From RGZA01 sp964568585 (GTDB lineage Bacteria; Pseudomonadota; Alphaproteobacteria; UBA9219; RGZA01): a DNA stretch of 36,343 nt. Below the pieces are notes generated by a model. The model was not told where the DNA came from, did not search any database, and was given only the letters and a program-made list of their open reading frames with translations. Positions 1 through 8,497 of the stretch are shown one piece after another (positions within the stretch are counted from its first letter, which is position 1; every line of letters begins with the position of its first letter). Location of the stretch: assembly GCA_964568585.1 (NCBI GenBank), contig CAZMQI010000019.1:1-36343 (forward strand), written 5' to 3'. Made by a program: the position numbers and the translations under genes.

Positions 1-1706
1 ATGATGGTATCGATACACTGCACGAAAATCTCAGGATCGCTAGCAATTTCCTTCAAATAGCGGCGGCGCAAGCGTTCTGCCGATAGTTGAATGGGGGTCA
101 GTGGGTTTTTGATTTCATGTGCAATGCGGCGGGCAACGTCGCCCCATGCGGCTTTACGTTGCGCGGCGATCAAATCGGAAACGTCATCGAAGGTGACCAC
201 GTAACCCTGTACATCTTGTTCGACTTGTTCGAGCGATGCACGAACGAAGAACGTCTTGGTTGATTGTTCGTCGCGGTGCAGTTCGATTTCACCTTCGACA
301 AAACGTGCGACGGGACGTTCATAAATTTGCTGCATCAATTCTTGTAATTCTGGAAGCAGCGAGAGTAGTGGCTTTTGCAACCAGCTTTCGGTATTGGCGA
401 TGCCAAGCAAAATGGCAGCTGATGAATTCACCAGTGTGACGTGGCCTTGATTATCCACACCGATAACGCCTGATGAAACACCAGACAAAACCGCTTCGGT
501 AAAGCGACGGCGCGTGTCAAGCTGGCGGTTGGCGTCAATCAACTCGCTGCGCTGGCTTTCAAGCTGGCCTGTCATGCGGTTAAACGCACGGCCAAGTGAC
601 CCTAACTCATCCTCGTATTTAAGGAATTTTTCCTGAATGCGGGCGGATAAGTCCCCTGCCCGTACGCGTTCGGCCATATCCACCAGCACGCTGAGGGGCA
701 TACCCAGTTTGTTGGCAAAGTTCATCCCGAACCAGACTGCGACTAATAATAATAGGAGTGCGACCACGGCAAAGGTAAGAAACAACCTTCGCTGCAATTC
801 GCCGCCGCGCTGTTTGATGGTGGCGTATTCGTTGACCGCGCCCTCGGCGGTTTCAACATGCTCCAGAACCTTGGCTTCCACTTGCCTACCGACAAGTAAG
901 TACGCATCGAATAGTGAACTGATTTTCGCCAGTGCGCGGACCTTATCGTATTTTTGCCCGACCATCACCACCACTTCACCCTGGCGCGCCCGTTCCAGAA
1001 TATCTTCGGTCACAGGTTCGAATTCCAACGAGAAGCTAAGCGCCGAGCGGCCAAGGATACGGCCCGTGCTATCAAACACCAATGCTTCCGACAGCGAGCG
1101 CGCATTCGATTGCGCGTCGATAAACTGATTGAAGATATGCTTATTCATCGCGAATTGCGGTGCTTCGCGGTTGATGTCGTTAATCATCGCCAGCGTATCA
1201 GCGCGGATGGTTTGTTGATGTTCGTGAAGGTATGATTTTGCCACCTCCATGGATTCATCAACGACCTTTTGCACGCGGTCAGAGAACCAGCTTTGCACGC
1301 CAAGGTAAAAGAACAATCCGGCGAATAAGGCGACCACAACGGTTGGGGCAACAGCCAATAAACTGAACATCCCCACCATGCGAAGGTGCAACGTGGATTT
1401 CCCCTGCCCTTGTTTACGGGTCAGCGTGATAACGCGGATAAGGCGATAAAGAATAAGCCCCGCCAATGCCACAAGACATATGAGGCACATGGTAAGTAGG
1501 GTTTTGATGGTGGTATCGCCGCCCATAATCGGAACGCGCAGTGTGATAAGCGCGAAGGTGGTTAGCCCGATAAGAACAGATGCGATGGTGAGCCACAGTG
1601 CAATCTTCTTGAACGCTTTTTTACGGCGTGCCCATTCCTTTGCCTGTTCCCAAAATGTGGGCGGCATCACAGAAGGCGAGTTTGCGGGTGTGGGCAGTGA
1701 TGTCAC
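1..1706 (-). CDS. ntrY: Nitrogen-regulation sensor histidine kinase NtrY (C-terminus beyond window)
   Basis: Membrane histidine kinase of the NtrY/NtrX two-component system, linked in alphaproteobacteria to nitrogen and redox responses. Seen: hydrophobic N-terminal helices, a long extracytoplasmic stretch, another helix, a HAMP-like segment (about 540-720 on the plus strand), a PAS-like segment (about 370-490) and the phospho-acceptor motif HEIKNPLTP with the His codon at 117-119. The catalytic ATPase domain and ntrX, if present, lie left of position 1. The start is uncertain. GTG at 1706 is the most upstream option, with a stop codon two codons before it; ATG at 1667 would give a protein 13 residues shorter. 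Neither has a clear Shine-Dalgarno sequence. It follows the Fis-like gene on the same strand after 37 bases, so dusB-fis-ntrY is a likely operon. Confidence 0.93.
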   Translation of the reverse strand, partial: MTSLPTPANSPSVMPPTFWEQAKEWARRKKAFKKIALWLTIASVLIGLTTFALITLRVPIMGGDTTIKTLLTMCLICLVALAGLILYRLIRVITLTRKQGQGKSTLHLRMVGMFSLLAVAPTVVVALFAGLFFYLGVQSWFSDRVQKVVDESMEVAKSYLHEHQQTIRADTLAMINDINREAPQFAMNKHIFNQFIDAQSNARSLSEALVFDSTGRILGRSALSFSLEFEPVTEDILERARQGEVVVMVGQKYDKVRALAKISSLFDAYLLVGRQVEAKVLEHVETAEGAVNEYATIKQRGGELQRRLFLTFAVVALLLLLVAVWFGMNFANKLGMPLSVLVDMAERVRAGDLSARIQEKFLKYEDELGSLGRAFNRMTGQLESQRSELIDANRQLDTRRRFTEAVLSGVSSGVIGVDNQGHVTLVNSSAAILLGIANTESWLQKPLLSLLPELQELMQQIYERPVARFVEGEIELHRDEQSTKTFFVRASLEQVEQDVQGYVVTFDDVSDLIAAQRKAAWGDVARRIAHEIKNPLTPIQLSAERLRRRYLKEIASDPEIFVQCIDTI

Positions 1707-1743
1707 TGTTTATATACCGTGGTTTTACCGTATCAATTATCTA

Positions 1744-2010
1744 TTACGCTGCTTTGCGGTAGTTGTCGCGCGCAGTCGGGATAGATAGATCACGGATTTT
1801 TTTGCGTAATGTGTTGCGGTTGATGCCAAGCATTTCAGCAGCGCGGAGCTGGTTGCCCTTACAAGCTGTCAGGCTAAGGACAATCAGCGGACGTTCGACT
1901 TCGCGCATGACGCGATCATAGAGACCGTTTGCAGGCAGCTGGAAGCTGTGCATCAAGAAATAACTACGAAGGTGGTTTTCGACCGAGTTAGACAGGTTGG
2001 TTAGTGACAT
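1744..2010 (-). CDS. Stand-alone Fis/NtrC-type DNA-binding protein
   Basis: An 88-residue protein consisting of the Fis-type helix-turn-helix domain found at the C-terminus of NtrC. The HTH is at about residues 52-72 (GNQLRAAEMLGINRNTLRKK), preceded by a helical region containing GLYDRVMREVERPL. The AAA+ and receiver domains of NtrC are absent. The ending LRKKIRDL resembles alphaproteobacterial NtrC, while the size and the position after dusB match gammaproteobacterial Fis. I chose ATG 2010 because GGAG lies six bases upstream; an in-frame ATG at 2022 has no such site. It starts just after dusB stops. It probably acts as a DNA-bending or nucleoid-type regulator, and it cannot activate sigma-54 by itself. 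Orthology to Fis versus an NtrC remnant cannot be settled here. Confidence 0.88.
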   Translation of the reverse strand: MSLTNLSNSVENHLRSYFLMHSFQLPANGLYDRVMREVERPLIVLSLTACKGNQLRAAEMLGINRNTLRKKIRDLSIPTARDNYRKAA

Positions 2011-2024
2011 AGTGTTCTCCATTG

Positions 2025-3047
2025 TTAAGCTGCTAATAAGGTTTGTTCGTAAGAGGTATCAAAAAATTTGTGTAGCAATTCCTTTACCGCTGACACGGTG
2101 TGCAGATTATTCACTTCCGCGCGGAATTCGGCGCCACCGCGAAGCCCTTTGCTGTACCAGCCAAGATGTTTGCGCGCAACGCGCATTCCAGCATCAATGC
2201 CGTAATGACCCAGCATTTCGTCGTAATGGTTCAGAATAATTTCTTTTTGATGATGCAATTCGGGTTCGGTTTGTGATTTACCTTCACGCAGATAATCCAT
2301 CACCTGACGAATAATCCATGGGCGGCCATACGCGCCACGGCCAATCATCACGCCATCTGCGCCAGATTGTGCCAAAGCTTCATCCACTTTTGCGAAACTG
2401 GTGATATCGCCGTTTACAATCACAGGAATAGTGACGGCTTCCTTCACATTACGTACGAATGCCCAATTGGCATTGCCTTCATAAAACTGGCACCGTGTGC
2501 GGCCATGAATAGTCACCATTTTAATCCCGCATTCCTGCGCGATGCGCGCAAGGTTTGGAGCGTTTAGGCTATTGGCATCCCAGCCCATACGCATTTTCAG
2601 GGTCACGGGTATCTTCACGGCTTTGACCGTGGCTTCTAAAATCTTGGCGGCGTGCACTTCATCACGCATCAGCGATGAACCCGCATGGCCATTGACTACT
2701 TTCTTTACTGGGCAGCCGAAATTGATGTCGATGATGTTGGCGCCTAAATCTTCATTCACTTTGGCGGCTTCGGCCATAACTTCAGGCTCGCACCCTGCAA
2801 GCTGAACTGCCATGGGGTATTCGCCAGCCTTATGTTCCATCATCTTGAAGGTTTTGCGGTTTTCACGAACCACTGCGACGCTGGCAATCATTTCCGAAAC
2901 AACCATGCCCGCGCCATAGGATTTGACGAGGCCGCGGAACGGCATATCGCTTACGCCCGACATGGGCGCAAGGATTACTGGCTCGGCAATTTCAACATTG
3001 CCAACTTGAATAGGCTTTAGCCGTGGTGTTACTGGTGCGACGTTCAT
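2025..3047 (-). CDS. dusB: tRNA-dihydrouridine synthase DusB (NifR3 family)
   Basis: FMN-dependent enzyme that reduces uridines in the tRNA D-loop to dihydrouridine. Seen: FMN-site motif APMSGVSD (residues 28-34), the catalytic cysteine in NFGCPVKKV (Cys112), the IHGRTR motif and GADGVMIGRGA near the phosphate-binding end; 340 residues, the family's normal size. I start at ATG 3047 (MNVAPVTP); an upstream in-frame ATG at 3122 would add 25 residues unlike the family. It heads a leftward operon with the Fis-like gene and ntrY, the alphaproteobacterial nifR3-ntr arrangement minus ntrB and full-length ntrC. A candidate sigma-70 promoter lies at 3094-3122. Confidence 0.95.
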   Translation of the reverse strand: MNVAPVTPRLKPIQVGNVEIAEPVILAPMSGVSDMPFRGLVKSYGAGMVVSEMIASVAVVRENRKTFKMMEHKAGEYPMAVQLAGCEPEVMAEAAKVNEDLGANIIDINFGCPVKKVVNGHAGSSLMRDEVHAAKILEATVKAVKIPVTLKMRMGWDANSLNAPNLARIAQECGIKMVTIHGRTRCQFYEGNANWAFVRNVKEAVTIPVIVNGDITSFAKVDEALAQSGADGVMIGRGAYGRPWIIRQVMDYLREGKSQTEPELHHQKEIILNHYDEMLGHYGIDAGMRVARKHLGWYSKGLRGGAEFRAEVNNLHTVSAVKELLHKFFDTSYEQTLLAA

Positions 3048-3093
3048 CTTTTTTATAGAAACCCAATAGAAACAAGGTCTTAAATTCTGCCCA

Positions 3094-3122
3094 AAAATAC
3101 AGCAGTTAAAAACCTCGCGCAA
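3094..3122 (-). promoter_or_regulatory. Candidate sigma-70 promoter for dusB-fis-ntrY
   Basis: On the minus strand a TTGCGC -35 (3117-3122) and a TATTTT -10 (3094-3099) are separated by 17 bases, giving a leader of about 40 nt before ATG 3047. Motif match only. Confidence 0.4.
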
Positions 3123-3181
3123 GCTAATAACTTGAGGTACACCCTATGCTTTCGCATTGAAAATGTTGGGTTTTAAAAGAT

Positions 3182-4360
3182 ATGAAAGACTGTGTGGCAT
3201 TAATCGTGGCGGCGGGTACGGGCGAACGCTTTGGCGGCGAGGTACCTAAACAATATCAGGATTTGGCTGGCAGCACGATTTTGCGCCGTTCGGTTCTCGC
3301 CTTCCTTACCCATCCACGCGTTGCGCAAGTACAAGTGGTCATCAACCCTAATCACCGCGATTTATATGATGCGGCGGTTGATGGTCTTGATCTGCCCGCA
3401 CCTATCAGTGGCGGTGCATCGCGCCAAGATTCAGTACGTATGGGTTTGGAAGCTTTGCAAAAAGACAAACCACTCACTGTTCTCATTCACGATGCTGCGC
3501 GGCCGTTGATTGATGAACCGACCATTAGTGCGGTATGCGATGCATTGCTGGAACACAAGGCCGTAATTGCAGCAAAGCCATTAGTGGATACATTAAAGCG
3601 CGGCGAGAACGGAATTGTGCAAGCAACCATCGCACGTGAAAACTTATGGCAAGCGCATACGCCGCAGGGCTTTCATTTCGATACGATTTTAGCAGCGCAT
3701 CAAAAAGTAAAAGGCCAAGCCTTAACCGATGATGCCGCCGTTGCCGAGCAAGTGGGTTTGCCCGTTGCCCTTATCCATTCGAACCCCGATAACATGAAAT
3801 TGACCAACCCCGATGATTTGGACCGCGCCCGGAGGCTGTTAGGAATGAATGCTTTATTAGATGTACGCACCGCATCCGGTTTTGATGTACACCGCTTAAT
3901 TCCTGGCAACCAGATTACAATTTGCGGCCATACCTTCGCACATGACCAATCATTGGAAGGTCATTCGGATGCGGATGTGGGATTACATGCAATTACCGAT
4001 GCGATTTTAGGAACCTTTGGTGCGGGTGATATTGGCATGCATTTCCCGCCATCCGACCCCAAATGGAAGGGTGCGGATAGCACGCGTTTTTTACAGCATT
4101 CAGTTGATTTATTACATCAACGCGGCGGCGCGATTGGCCATGTGGATGTGACTATCATGTGTGAACGCCCGAAGATTGGACCGCAACGCGAAGCGATGCA
4201 AAAGCGTTTGTGCGAGTTATTAAAACTGTCGCCCGACCGTGTGAGTGTGAAAGCAACTACAACCGAACGTCTTGGTTTTACCGGCCGCGGTGAAGGCATT
4301 GCCGCGCAAGCGATAGTGACGGCGCGTTTCCCGTTTAAAGACGAAGCACATGCTGCCTGA
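3182..4360 (+). CDS. ispDF: Bifunctional IspD/IspF (MEP-pathway isoprenoid synthesis)
   Basis: Fusion enzyme of the non-mevalonate pathway. The N-terminal IspD half makes CDP-ME from MEP and CTP; the C-terminal IspF half cyclises CDP-ME 2-phosphate to MEcPP. Seen: the IspD nucleotide motif VAAGTGERFG (about residues 9-18), IHDAARP (102-108), then an IspF domain from about residue 225 with metal ligands in FDVHRL (Asp235, His237) and GHSDADVGLHA (His269), and the terminal TTERLGFTGRGEG. At 392 residues it is normal for the fused alphaproteobacterial form. It is divergent from dusB and overlaps the next gene by 11 bases, indicating translational coupling. Confidence 0.97.
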   Translation: MKDCVALIVAAGTGERFGGEVPKQYQDLAGSTILRRSVLAFLTHPRVAQVQVVINPNHRDLYDAAVDGLDLPAPISGGASRQDSVRMGLEALQKDKPLTVLIHDAARPLIDEPTISAVCDALLEHKAVIAAKPLVDTLKRGENGIVQATIARENLWQAHTPQGFHFDTILAAHQKVKGQALTDDAAVAEQVGLPVALIHSNPDNMKLTNPDDLDRARRLLGMNALLDVRTASGFDVHRLIPGNQITICGHTFAHDQSLEGHSDADVGLHAITDAILGTFGAGDIGMHFPPSDPKWKGADSTRFLQHSVDLLHQRGGAIGHVDVTIMCERPKIGPQREAMQKRLCELLKLSPDRVSVKATTTERLGFTGRGEGIAAQAIVTARFPFKDEAHAA

Positions 4361-4838
4361 GGACCTCGTCACCCGTGCGTCGCGCGTTGTGCAATTATTC
4401 ACGGATAAAAAACACACGCTTGCCTTGGCTGAAAGCTGCACAGGTGGATTAATCGCTAGCTGCATCACGTCTGTGTCTGGTTCGTCCGCTGTTTTGGAAC
4501 GCGGGTTCATCACTTATTCCAACCGTTCGAAAACCGAAGAAGTAAACGTTGATGCTAATTTGATTATTCAGCACGGCGCAGTCAGTGCGGAAGTCGCTGC
4601 TGCGATGGCGATTGGAGCGCGAAAGGTTGCAAATACCGATGTTGGGTTATCTGTGACCGGAATTGCAGGGCCAACCGGCGGCACATCGGATAAACCCGTT
4701 GGCCTGGTGTTTCTGGCATTATCGAACAATGATAATGTTGATGTGCGCCGGTTTCAATTCAGCGGTGATCGCGATGAAATCAGACGCCAAGCTGTTGTTA
4801 AAGCGCTGTCGATGCTGGTGTCGGTTGGTAATGAATAA
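4350..4838 (+). CDS. CinA C-terminal domain protein, PncC-type nicotinamide-nucleotide amidase
   Basis: A 162-residue stand-alone CinA C-terminal domain. Family members such as E. coli PncC deamidate nicotinamide mononucleotide to nicotinate mononucleotide in pyridine-nucleotide recycling. Seen: the signature LAESCTGGLIAS (about residues 26-37), GFITYSNRSK, and SVTGIAGPTGGT. The N-terminal MoaB-like half of full CinA is absent, as in PncC. The ATG overlaps the end of ispDF, so the two genes are probably co-transcribed. The stop codon abuts the stop of the convergent Mth938-domain gene with no spacer. Confidence 0.92.
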   Translation: MLPEDLVTRASRVVQLFTDKKHTLALAESCTGGLIASCITSVSGSSAVLERGFITYSNRSKTEEVNVDANLIIQHGAVSAEVAAAMAIGARKVANTDVGLSVTGIAGPTGGTSDKPVGLVFLALSNNDNVDVRRFQFSGDRDEIRRQAVVKALSMLVSVGNE

Positions 4839-5222
4839 TCAAGCTGGTAGTGCGATTAGTGCCACCCCTACCCGCCGTTTTTCAGCAAGTAATACGTGAT
4901 ACGTGCGGCATGCTGCGCCCGTATCCATCACATCGACGCCAATCTTTTTTTCTTTGAGTAAGGTACGGATATTCTGCGGAATGGCTTCAATGCTTTTTCC
5001 GGTGCCGAATAAAATTACTTCCAATTCGGGTGTGTGATTTAAAAATGGTGCAAGACTTTCAGCGGTGATGAATGTTGCGTCATTTACATTCCATGCAGAT
5101 ACATGTTCTGCGCTAACCAGCAACGATGTTTCATGAACCTGCTGGCCGATACGGAAACGGTTCGGGCCATAACCTTGAATGATATTCACGCCGCTGTTTT
5201 GAAATTCTGGCGGGGTGGCCAC
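4839..5222 (-). CDS. Mth938-like domain protein (DUF498 / NDUFAF3-like)
   Basis: A 127-residue soluble protein of the Mth938/DUF498 family, whose eukaryotic relative NDUFAF3 helps assemble respiratory complex I; the bacterial role is not established. Seen: the INIIQGYGPNRF-type start of the domain, TGKSIEAIPQNI in the middle, and GVDVMDTGAACRTYHVLLAEKRR near the end, all typical of the family. In alphaproteobacteria it commonly lies just after secD-secF. Here it follows the ATPase gene after nine bases, so it is the last gene of the yajC-secD operon. Confidence 0.85.
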   Translation of the reverse strand: MATPPEFQNSGVNIIQGYGPNRFRIGQQVHETSLLVSAEHVSAWNVNDATFITAESLAPFLNHTPELEVILFGTGKSIEAIPQNIRTLLKEKKIGVDVMDTGAACRTYHVLLAEKRRVGVALIALPA

Positions 5223-5231
5223 AATGCACTC

Positions 5232-6383
5232 TTACGATTTACGTGGTGGAATGGGCGGCACCGGCGGGTGATATGGAGCTTGTGGCGCTGGGTTGGCTGG
5301 CGCGGGTTGACGCGCAGCAATTGGCGGAGTTGTAGAACGTGGTGTCGTTGGTGATTGGGATGACGGCGCGCCAGGCGTACGTACGGATTGTAATGGCTGT
5401 GTTGGTGAACTGGTTGACGTGTTTGAAAGTGGCGTTGCACCTGATTGCGGTGCGTTGATACGCGCAATCAATCGGTCAATATACGTATTGATTTGGCCGA
5501 CTTTTCCTTCACGAATAAGTGAACGAATGGGATCGCCTGCATTATTATCTTCAGTATAAATATAACGGATGAACGGGCCATCTGGGCGCAGGGTTTGATG
5601 AATAACCGCCGTTAGTGCGCTCGCCATATCATTTGCAGCGGCTGGTCCGATTTCACGTTCGGCCATACGGATGATTGCTGAAATTGCTTCTTCAACCGAA
5701 CCACCATGGGTTGTTGTAATTACCAAATGTCCTGTTGTTGCCGCGCGCAAAACTTGACGAGCTGCTGCTGATGTGCGGATTTCACCAACTAATATGTAAC
5801 GCGGAGCCCAACGCAAACAGCGTTTGAGGGCATCAACCCATCCATCATCGTCGTGGACTTCGGCTTGGAAGCAATAGCCCCGTTCGCCAATTTTACCAGC
5901 AAGATTATATTCAATCGGATCTTCGATGGTGACAGCAATATTATTATTACGCTTGCAATAGTCAGCCAGCAGTGAAAATGCAGTAGATGTTTTTCCTGAA
6001 CCCGTTGCGCCCGCAATTACAATCAACCCTGTTCGCGTGCCAAGTGAACGTAATGATTCCACGATTTTTGGATTTATACCGAGATTATCTAGTTCTGGTG
6101 CTTCAGGTGGGATGCGGCGTAAACATACCCAGCGTTGCCCGTTTACTTGTTGTGCTGCCGCGCGAAGACGCATGTTGCCAAATGCAAATGAGCCATCATC
6201 TTTCGTGAAATTCTTTTTGATAAATTCAACGAGTAGATTAACGGATCCATAGCATTCAACTGGCACAAATTGGCTATCGCGGCCATAGATACCAACTTGG
6301 CGTGGGCGATAAAGCGCTGGCGCATCACCATCAAGCCGGACATACAAATCTGAAAAATCGAGTTCTTCGAGTGGGGTTGTCAT
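5232..6383 (-). CDS. PilT/DotB/TraJ-like secretion ATPase with proline-rich tail
   Basis: A 383-residue hexameric-type ATPase of the type II/IV secretion superfamily. Seen in order: an N-terminal PAS-like region (about 1-110), Walker A GATGSGKT (125-132), Asp box TIEDPIEY (152-159), Walker B region YILVGEIR (196-203), His box GHLVITTTHGG (218-228), then a disordered Pro/Ser/Thr-rich tail from about residue 311 to the end. No membrane segment is visible. The acidic GE in the Walker B region and the lack of a zinc-binding CxxC insertion resemble DotB/TraJ or PilT more than GspE. It sits between secD and the Mth938 gene, where secF would be expected. No other secretion or pilus genes are in view, so its partner machine is unknown. 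Confidence 0.85.
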   Translation of the reverse strand: MTTPLEELDFSDLYVRLDGDAPALYRPRQVGIYGRDSQFVPVECYGSVNLLVEFIKKNFTKDDGSFAFGNMRLRAAAQQVNGQRWVCLRRIPPEAPELDNLGINPKIVESLRSLGTRTGLIVIAGATGSGKTSTAFSLLADYCKRNNNIAVTIEDPIEYNLAGKIGERGYCFQAEVHDDDGWVDALKRCLRWAPRYILVGEIRTSAAARQVLRAATTGHLVITTTHGGSVEEAISAIIRMAEREIGPAAANDMASALTAVIHQTLRPDGPFIRYIYTEDNNAGDPIRSLIREGKVGQINTYIDRLIARINAPQSGATPLSNTSTSSPTQPLQSVRTPGAPSSQSPTTPRSTTPPIAARQPAPANPAPQAPYHPPVPPIPPRKS

Positions 6384-6401
6384 ATCTGCCCGATAACGTG
6401 T

Positions 6402-7976
6402 TTAGAGTGGTAAAGCCTTTGGTTTTGCCCACTTCACCCAGTAAATGACCATCAAGCGGCTGAGCATGATAGCGGTGAAAATTGATGTGATGATACCGAA
6501 GCTGAGCGTAACCGCAAACCCCTTAATAGGTCCTGAGCCGAACCAGAACATGAGGACAGCACCAATCAAGGAAGTCACGTTCGCATCGATAATAGCAGAC
6601 ATCGCTTTGGAATATCCGGCATCAAGCGCGCCGAGCAATGTGCGGCCGTTCTTATATTCGTCACGCATGCGTTCATAAATTAGAACGTTGGCATCCACGG
6701 TCGTTCCGATAACCAAAACGATACCCGCAATACCTGGCAAGGTTAGCGTTGCACCCAATAATGTCATGCCCGCAAAAATCATAGCAATGTTAAAAGCCAG
6801 CGAGATGACAGCAAACACCCCAAACAAGCCATAACTGAGCACCATCAACACCACCACTAGCCCAAGACCCACCATGGCAGCAATCAAGCCGTATTGAATG
6901 CTGTCTGAACCAAGGCCTGCACCAACGGTGCGCTCTTCAAGAACGGTAAGTGGCGCAGGCAATGCACCCGCGCGCAGCAGCAAGGATAAATCCTTGGCGG
7001 ATTCAACGGTGAAGTTTCCAGAAATGATGCCACGGCCACCTAAAATCGGTTCTCGGATAACCGGTGCGGAAATCACCTGATTATCAAGCACGATTGCAAA
7101 GCGTTTTCCAACGTTTACACTGGATGCTTCGGCGAATTTCTTTGCTCCAATGCTATCAAACACAAAACTTACAACGGGCAAGCCTTCCTGAAAAGTTGCT
7201 TGTGCATCGGTCAACATTTCACCGGTCAGCATCACGCGGCGGCTTACCACTTCTGGGCGGCCATTTTTTTCATCCACGCTTGGTAAGATTTCGGTGCCAG
7301 CAGGCGCACGCTTTGCAGCAATATCTTCTGCCGAGACATCATCATTTACTAAACGAAATGTGAGTTTAGCCGTTTTGCCCAAAAGATTCTTGATGCGTTC
7401 AGGATCGCTCACGCCTGGTAATTGAACGACAATACGTTCGTCACCCTGACGCATGATGGATGGTTCACGTGTGCCGCTTTCATCGACGCGGCGGCGAACG
7501 ATTTCGATGGATTGTTCAACGACTTGACGTTTCTTTTCTTTAATCGCGACGTCGGAGAGGCTGACATTGAGTTGTGAACCGGTTCCTTCAATCACCAGAC
7601 CTTGGTCGATGGCCGCAATGAGTTTACGAGCATCGGCCATTTGCTCCGACTTTAGGATAGTGACGGATGCCTTCACGCCATTTTGGCCAAGATTTTCATA
7701 TGCGATGTTTTTGCTACGTAAATCGCTGCGGATTTGGTCAACCAGCGTGTTCACGCGGTCTTCAATCGCCACATCGGTCTTCACTTCCAATAGCAAGTGT
7801 GAACCACCCTGCAAGTCGAGACCAAGGGTCACGGCACGGCTTGGCATCCATTCGGGCATGCTGGCTGCGAGCTTATCCTGCGCTGCTTTATCGAGCACAT
7901 TCGGGAATGCGTAGATGACGGAAAGCACGCTGATAAGCAGCGTGAAGATAACGGTCCAGCGGGAGATTTGCAGCAT
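6402..7976 (-). CDS. secD: Protein translocase subunit SecD
   Basis: Inner-membrane RND-like protein that with SecF uses the proton motive force to assist Sec-dependent export. Seen: N-terminal membrane helix (about residues 4-24), LGLDLQGGSHLLLEV, a large periplasmic region, LPGVSDPERIKNLLGKTAKL, then the C-terminal six-helix bundle with VIGTTVDANVLIYERMRDE. The length (524) matches SecD alone, and the protein ends after the last helix, so it is not a SecDF fusion. It lies 18 bases after yajC, with the ATPase gene 18 bases downstream. No secF is present in the window. Confidence 0.97.
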   Translation of the reverse strand: MLQISRWTVIFTLLISVLSVIYAFPNVLDKAAQDKLAASMPEWMPSRAVTLGLDLQGGSHLLLEVKTDVAIEDRVNTLVDQIRSDLRSKNIAYENLGQNGVKASVTILKSEQMADARKLIAAIDQGLVIEGTGSQLNVSLSDVAIKEKKRQVVEQSIEIVRRRVDESGTREPSIMRQGDERIVVQLPGVSDPERIKNLLGKTAKLTFRLVNDDVSAEDIAAKRAPAGTEILPSVDEKNGRPEVVSRRVMLTGEMLTDAQATFQEGLPVVSFVFDSIGAKKFAEASSVNVGKRFAIVLDNQVISAPVIREPILGGRGIISGNFTVESAKDLSLLLRAGALPAPLTVLEERTVGAGLGSDSIQYGLIAAMVGLGLVVVLMVLSYGLFGVFAVISLAFNIAMIFAGMTLLGATLTLPGIAGIVLVIGTTVDANVLIYERMRDEYKNGRTLLGALDAGYSKAMSAIIDANVTSLIGAVLMFWFGSGPIKGFAVTLSFGIITSIFTAIMLSRLMVIYWVKWAKPKALPL

Positions 7977-7994
7977 AATGACGGGTCTTTATAA

Positions 7995-8390
7995 TTAGGT
8001 GTTGTTTGCAGGAGGCGTTGCTTCGGCAACGGCTTCGGTCTTTGCGTTCACGGTGGTGATGGTGCTTTTTAGAACACGGACTTTTACGTTGTCGGCAATT
8101 TCAACCAATACTTCATCGCCAGTATCCGCCCTTACTACGGTGCCAAGGATACCACCAGCGGTCACAACCTTGTCGCCACGGCGAATGCCTTCAACCATTT
8201 GCTTGTGCTGTTCGAATTTCTTTTGCTGTGGACGGATGAGCAAGAAATAGAACACGCCGAAAATCAGGAACAGCGGCAAGAATTGCATCAACACGCCATC
8301 AACGGTTTGTGGGGGGGCAGCACCAGCAGCGGCTGCAACAGGAGCAGCGGTTTGGGCCATAGCGTCGGAGATTAAAAAGCCAAAAGACAT
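7995..8390 (-). CDS. yajC: Sec translocon accessory protein YajC
   Basis: A 131-residue single-pass membrane protein that associates with SecDF. Seen: an Ala-rich N-terminus, one hydrophobic helix (LMQFLPLFLIFGVFYFLLIR, about residues 34-53), the family hallmark RPQQKKFEQHK straight after it, then GDKVVTAGGILGTV. First gene of the leftward yajC-secD-ATPase-Mth938 operon, divergent from miaA across 107 bases. Confidence 0.95.
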   Translation of the reverse strand: MSFGFLISDAMAQTAAPVAAAAGAAPPQTVDGVLMQFLPLFLIFGVFYFLLIRPQQKKFEQHKQMVEGIRRGDKVVTAGGILGTVVRADTGDEVLVEIADNVKVRVLKSTITTVNAKTEAVAEATPPANNT

Positions 8391-8497
8391 GTGTGAGGAC
8401 TCATATAAGAAAGGATGGTTGGATGAAAAGGTATGCGTTTTAATTTAGAAAAAAGCAAGATTGGCAGTAAGGATAGTGTTCTATACAGTTTAAAGCC

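Noticed and set aside
637..1128. 163-codon plus-strand ORF inside ntrY
   Set aside because: Antisense of the NtrY sensor region; Ser/Arg/Thr-rich without domain features.
8391..8497. Sigma-70 promoter TTGGCA...TATACA before miaA
   Set aside because: Spacer is only about 15 bases, too short to claim.
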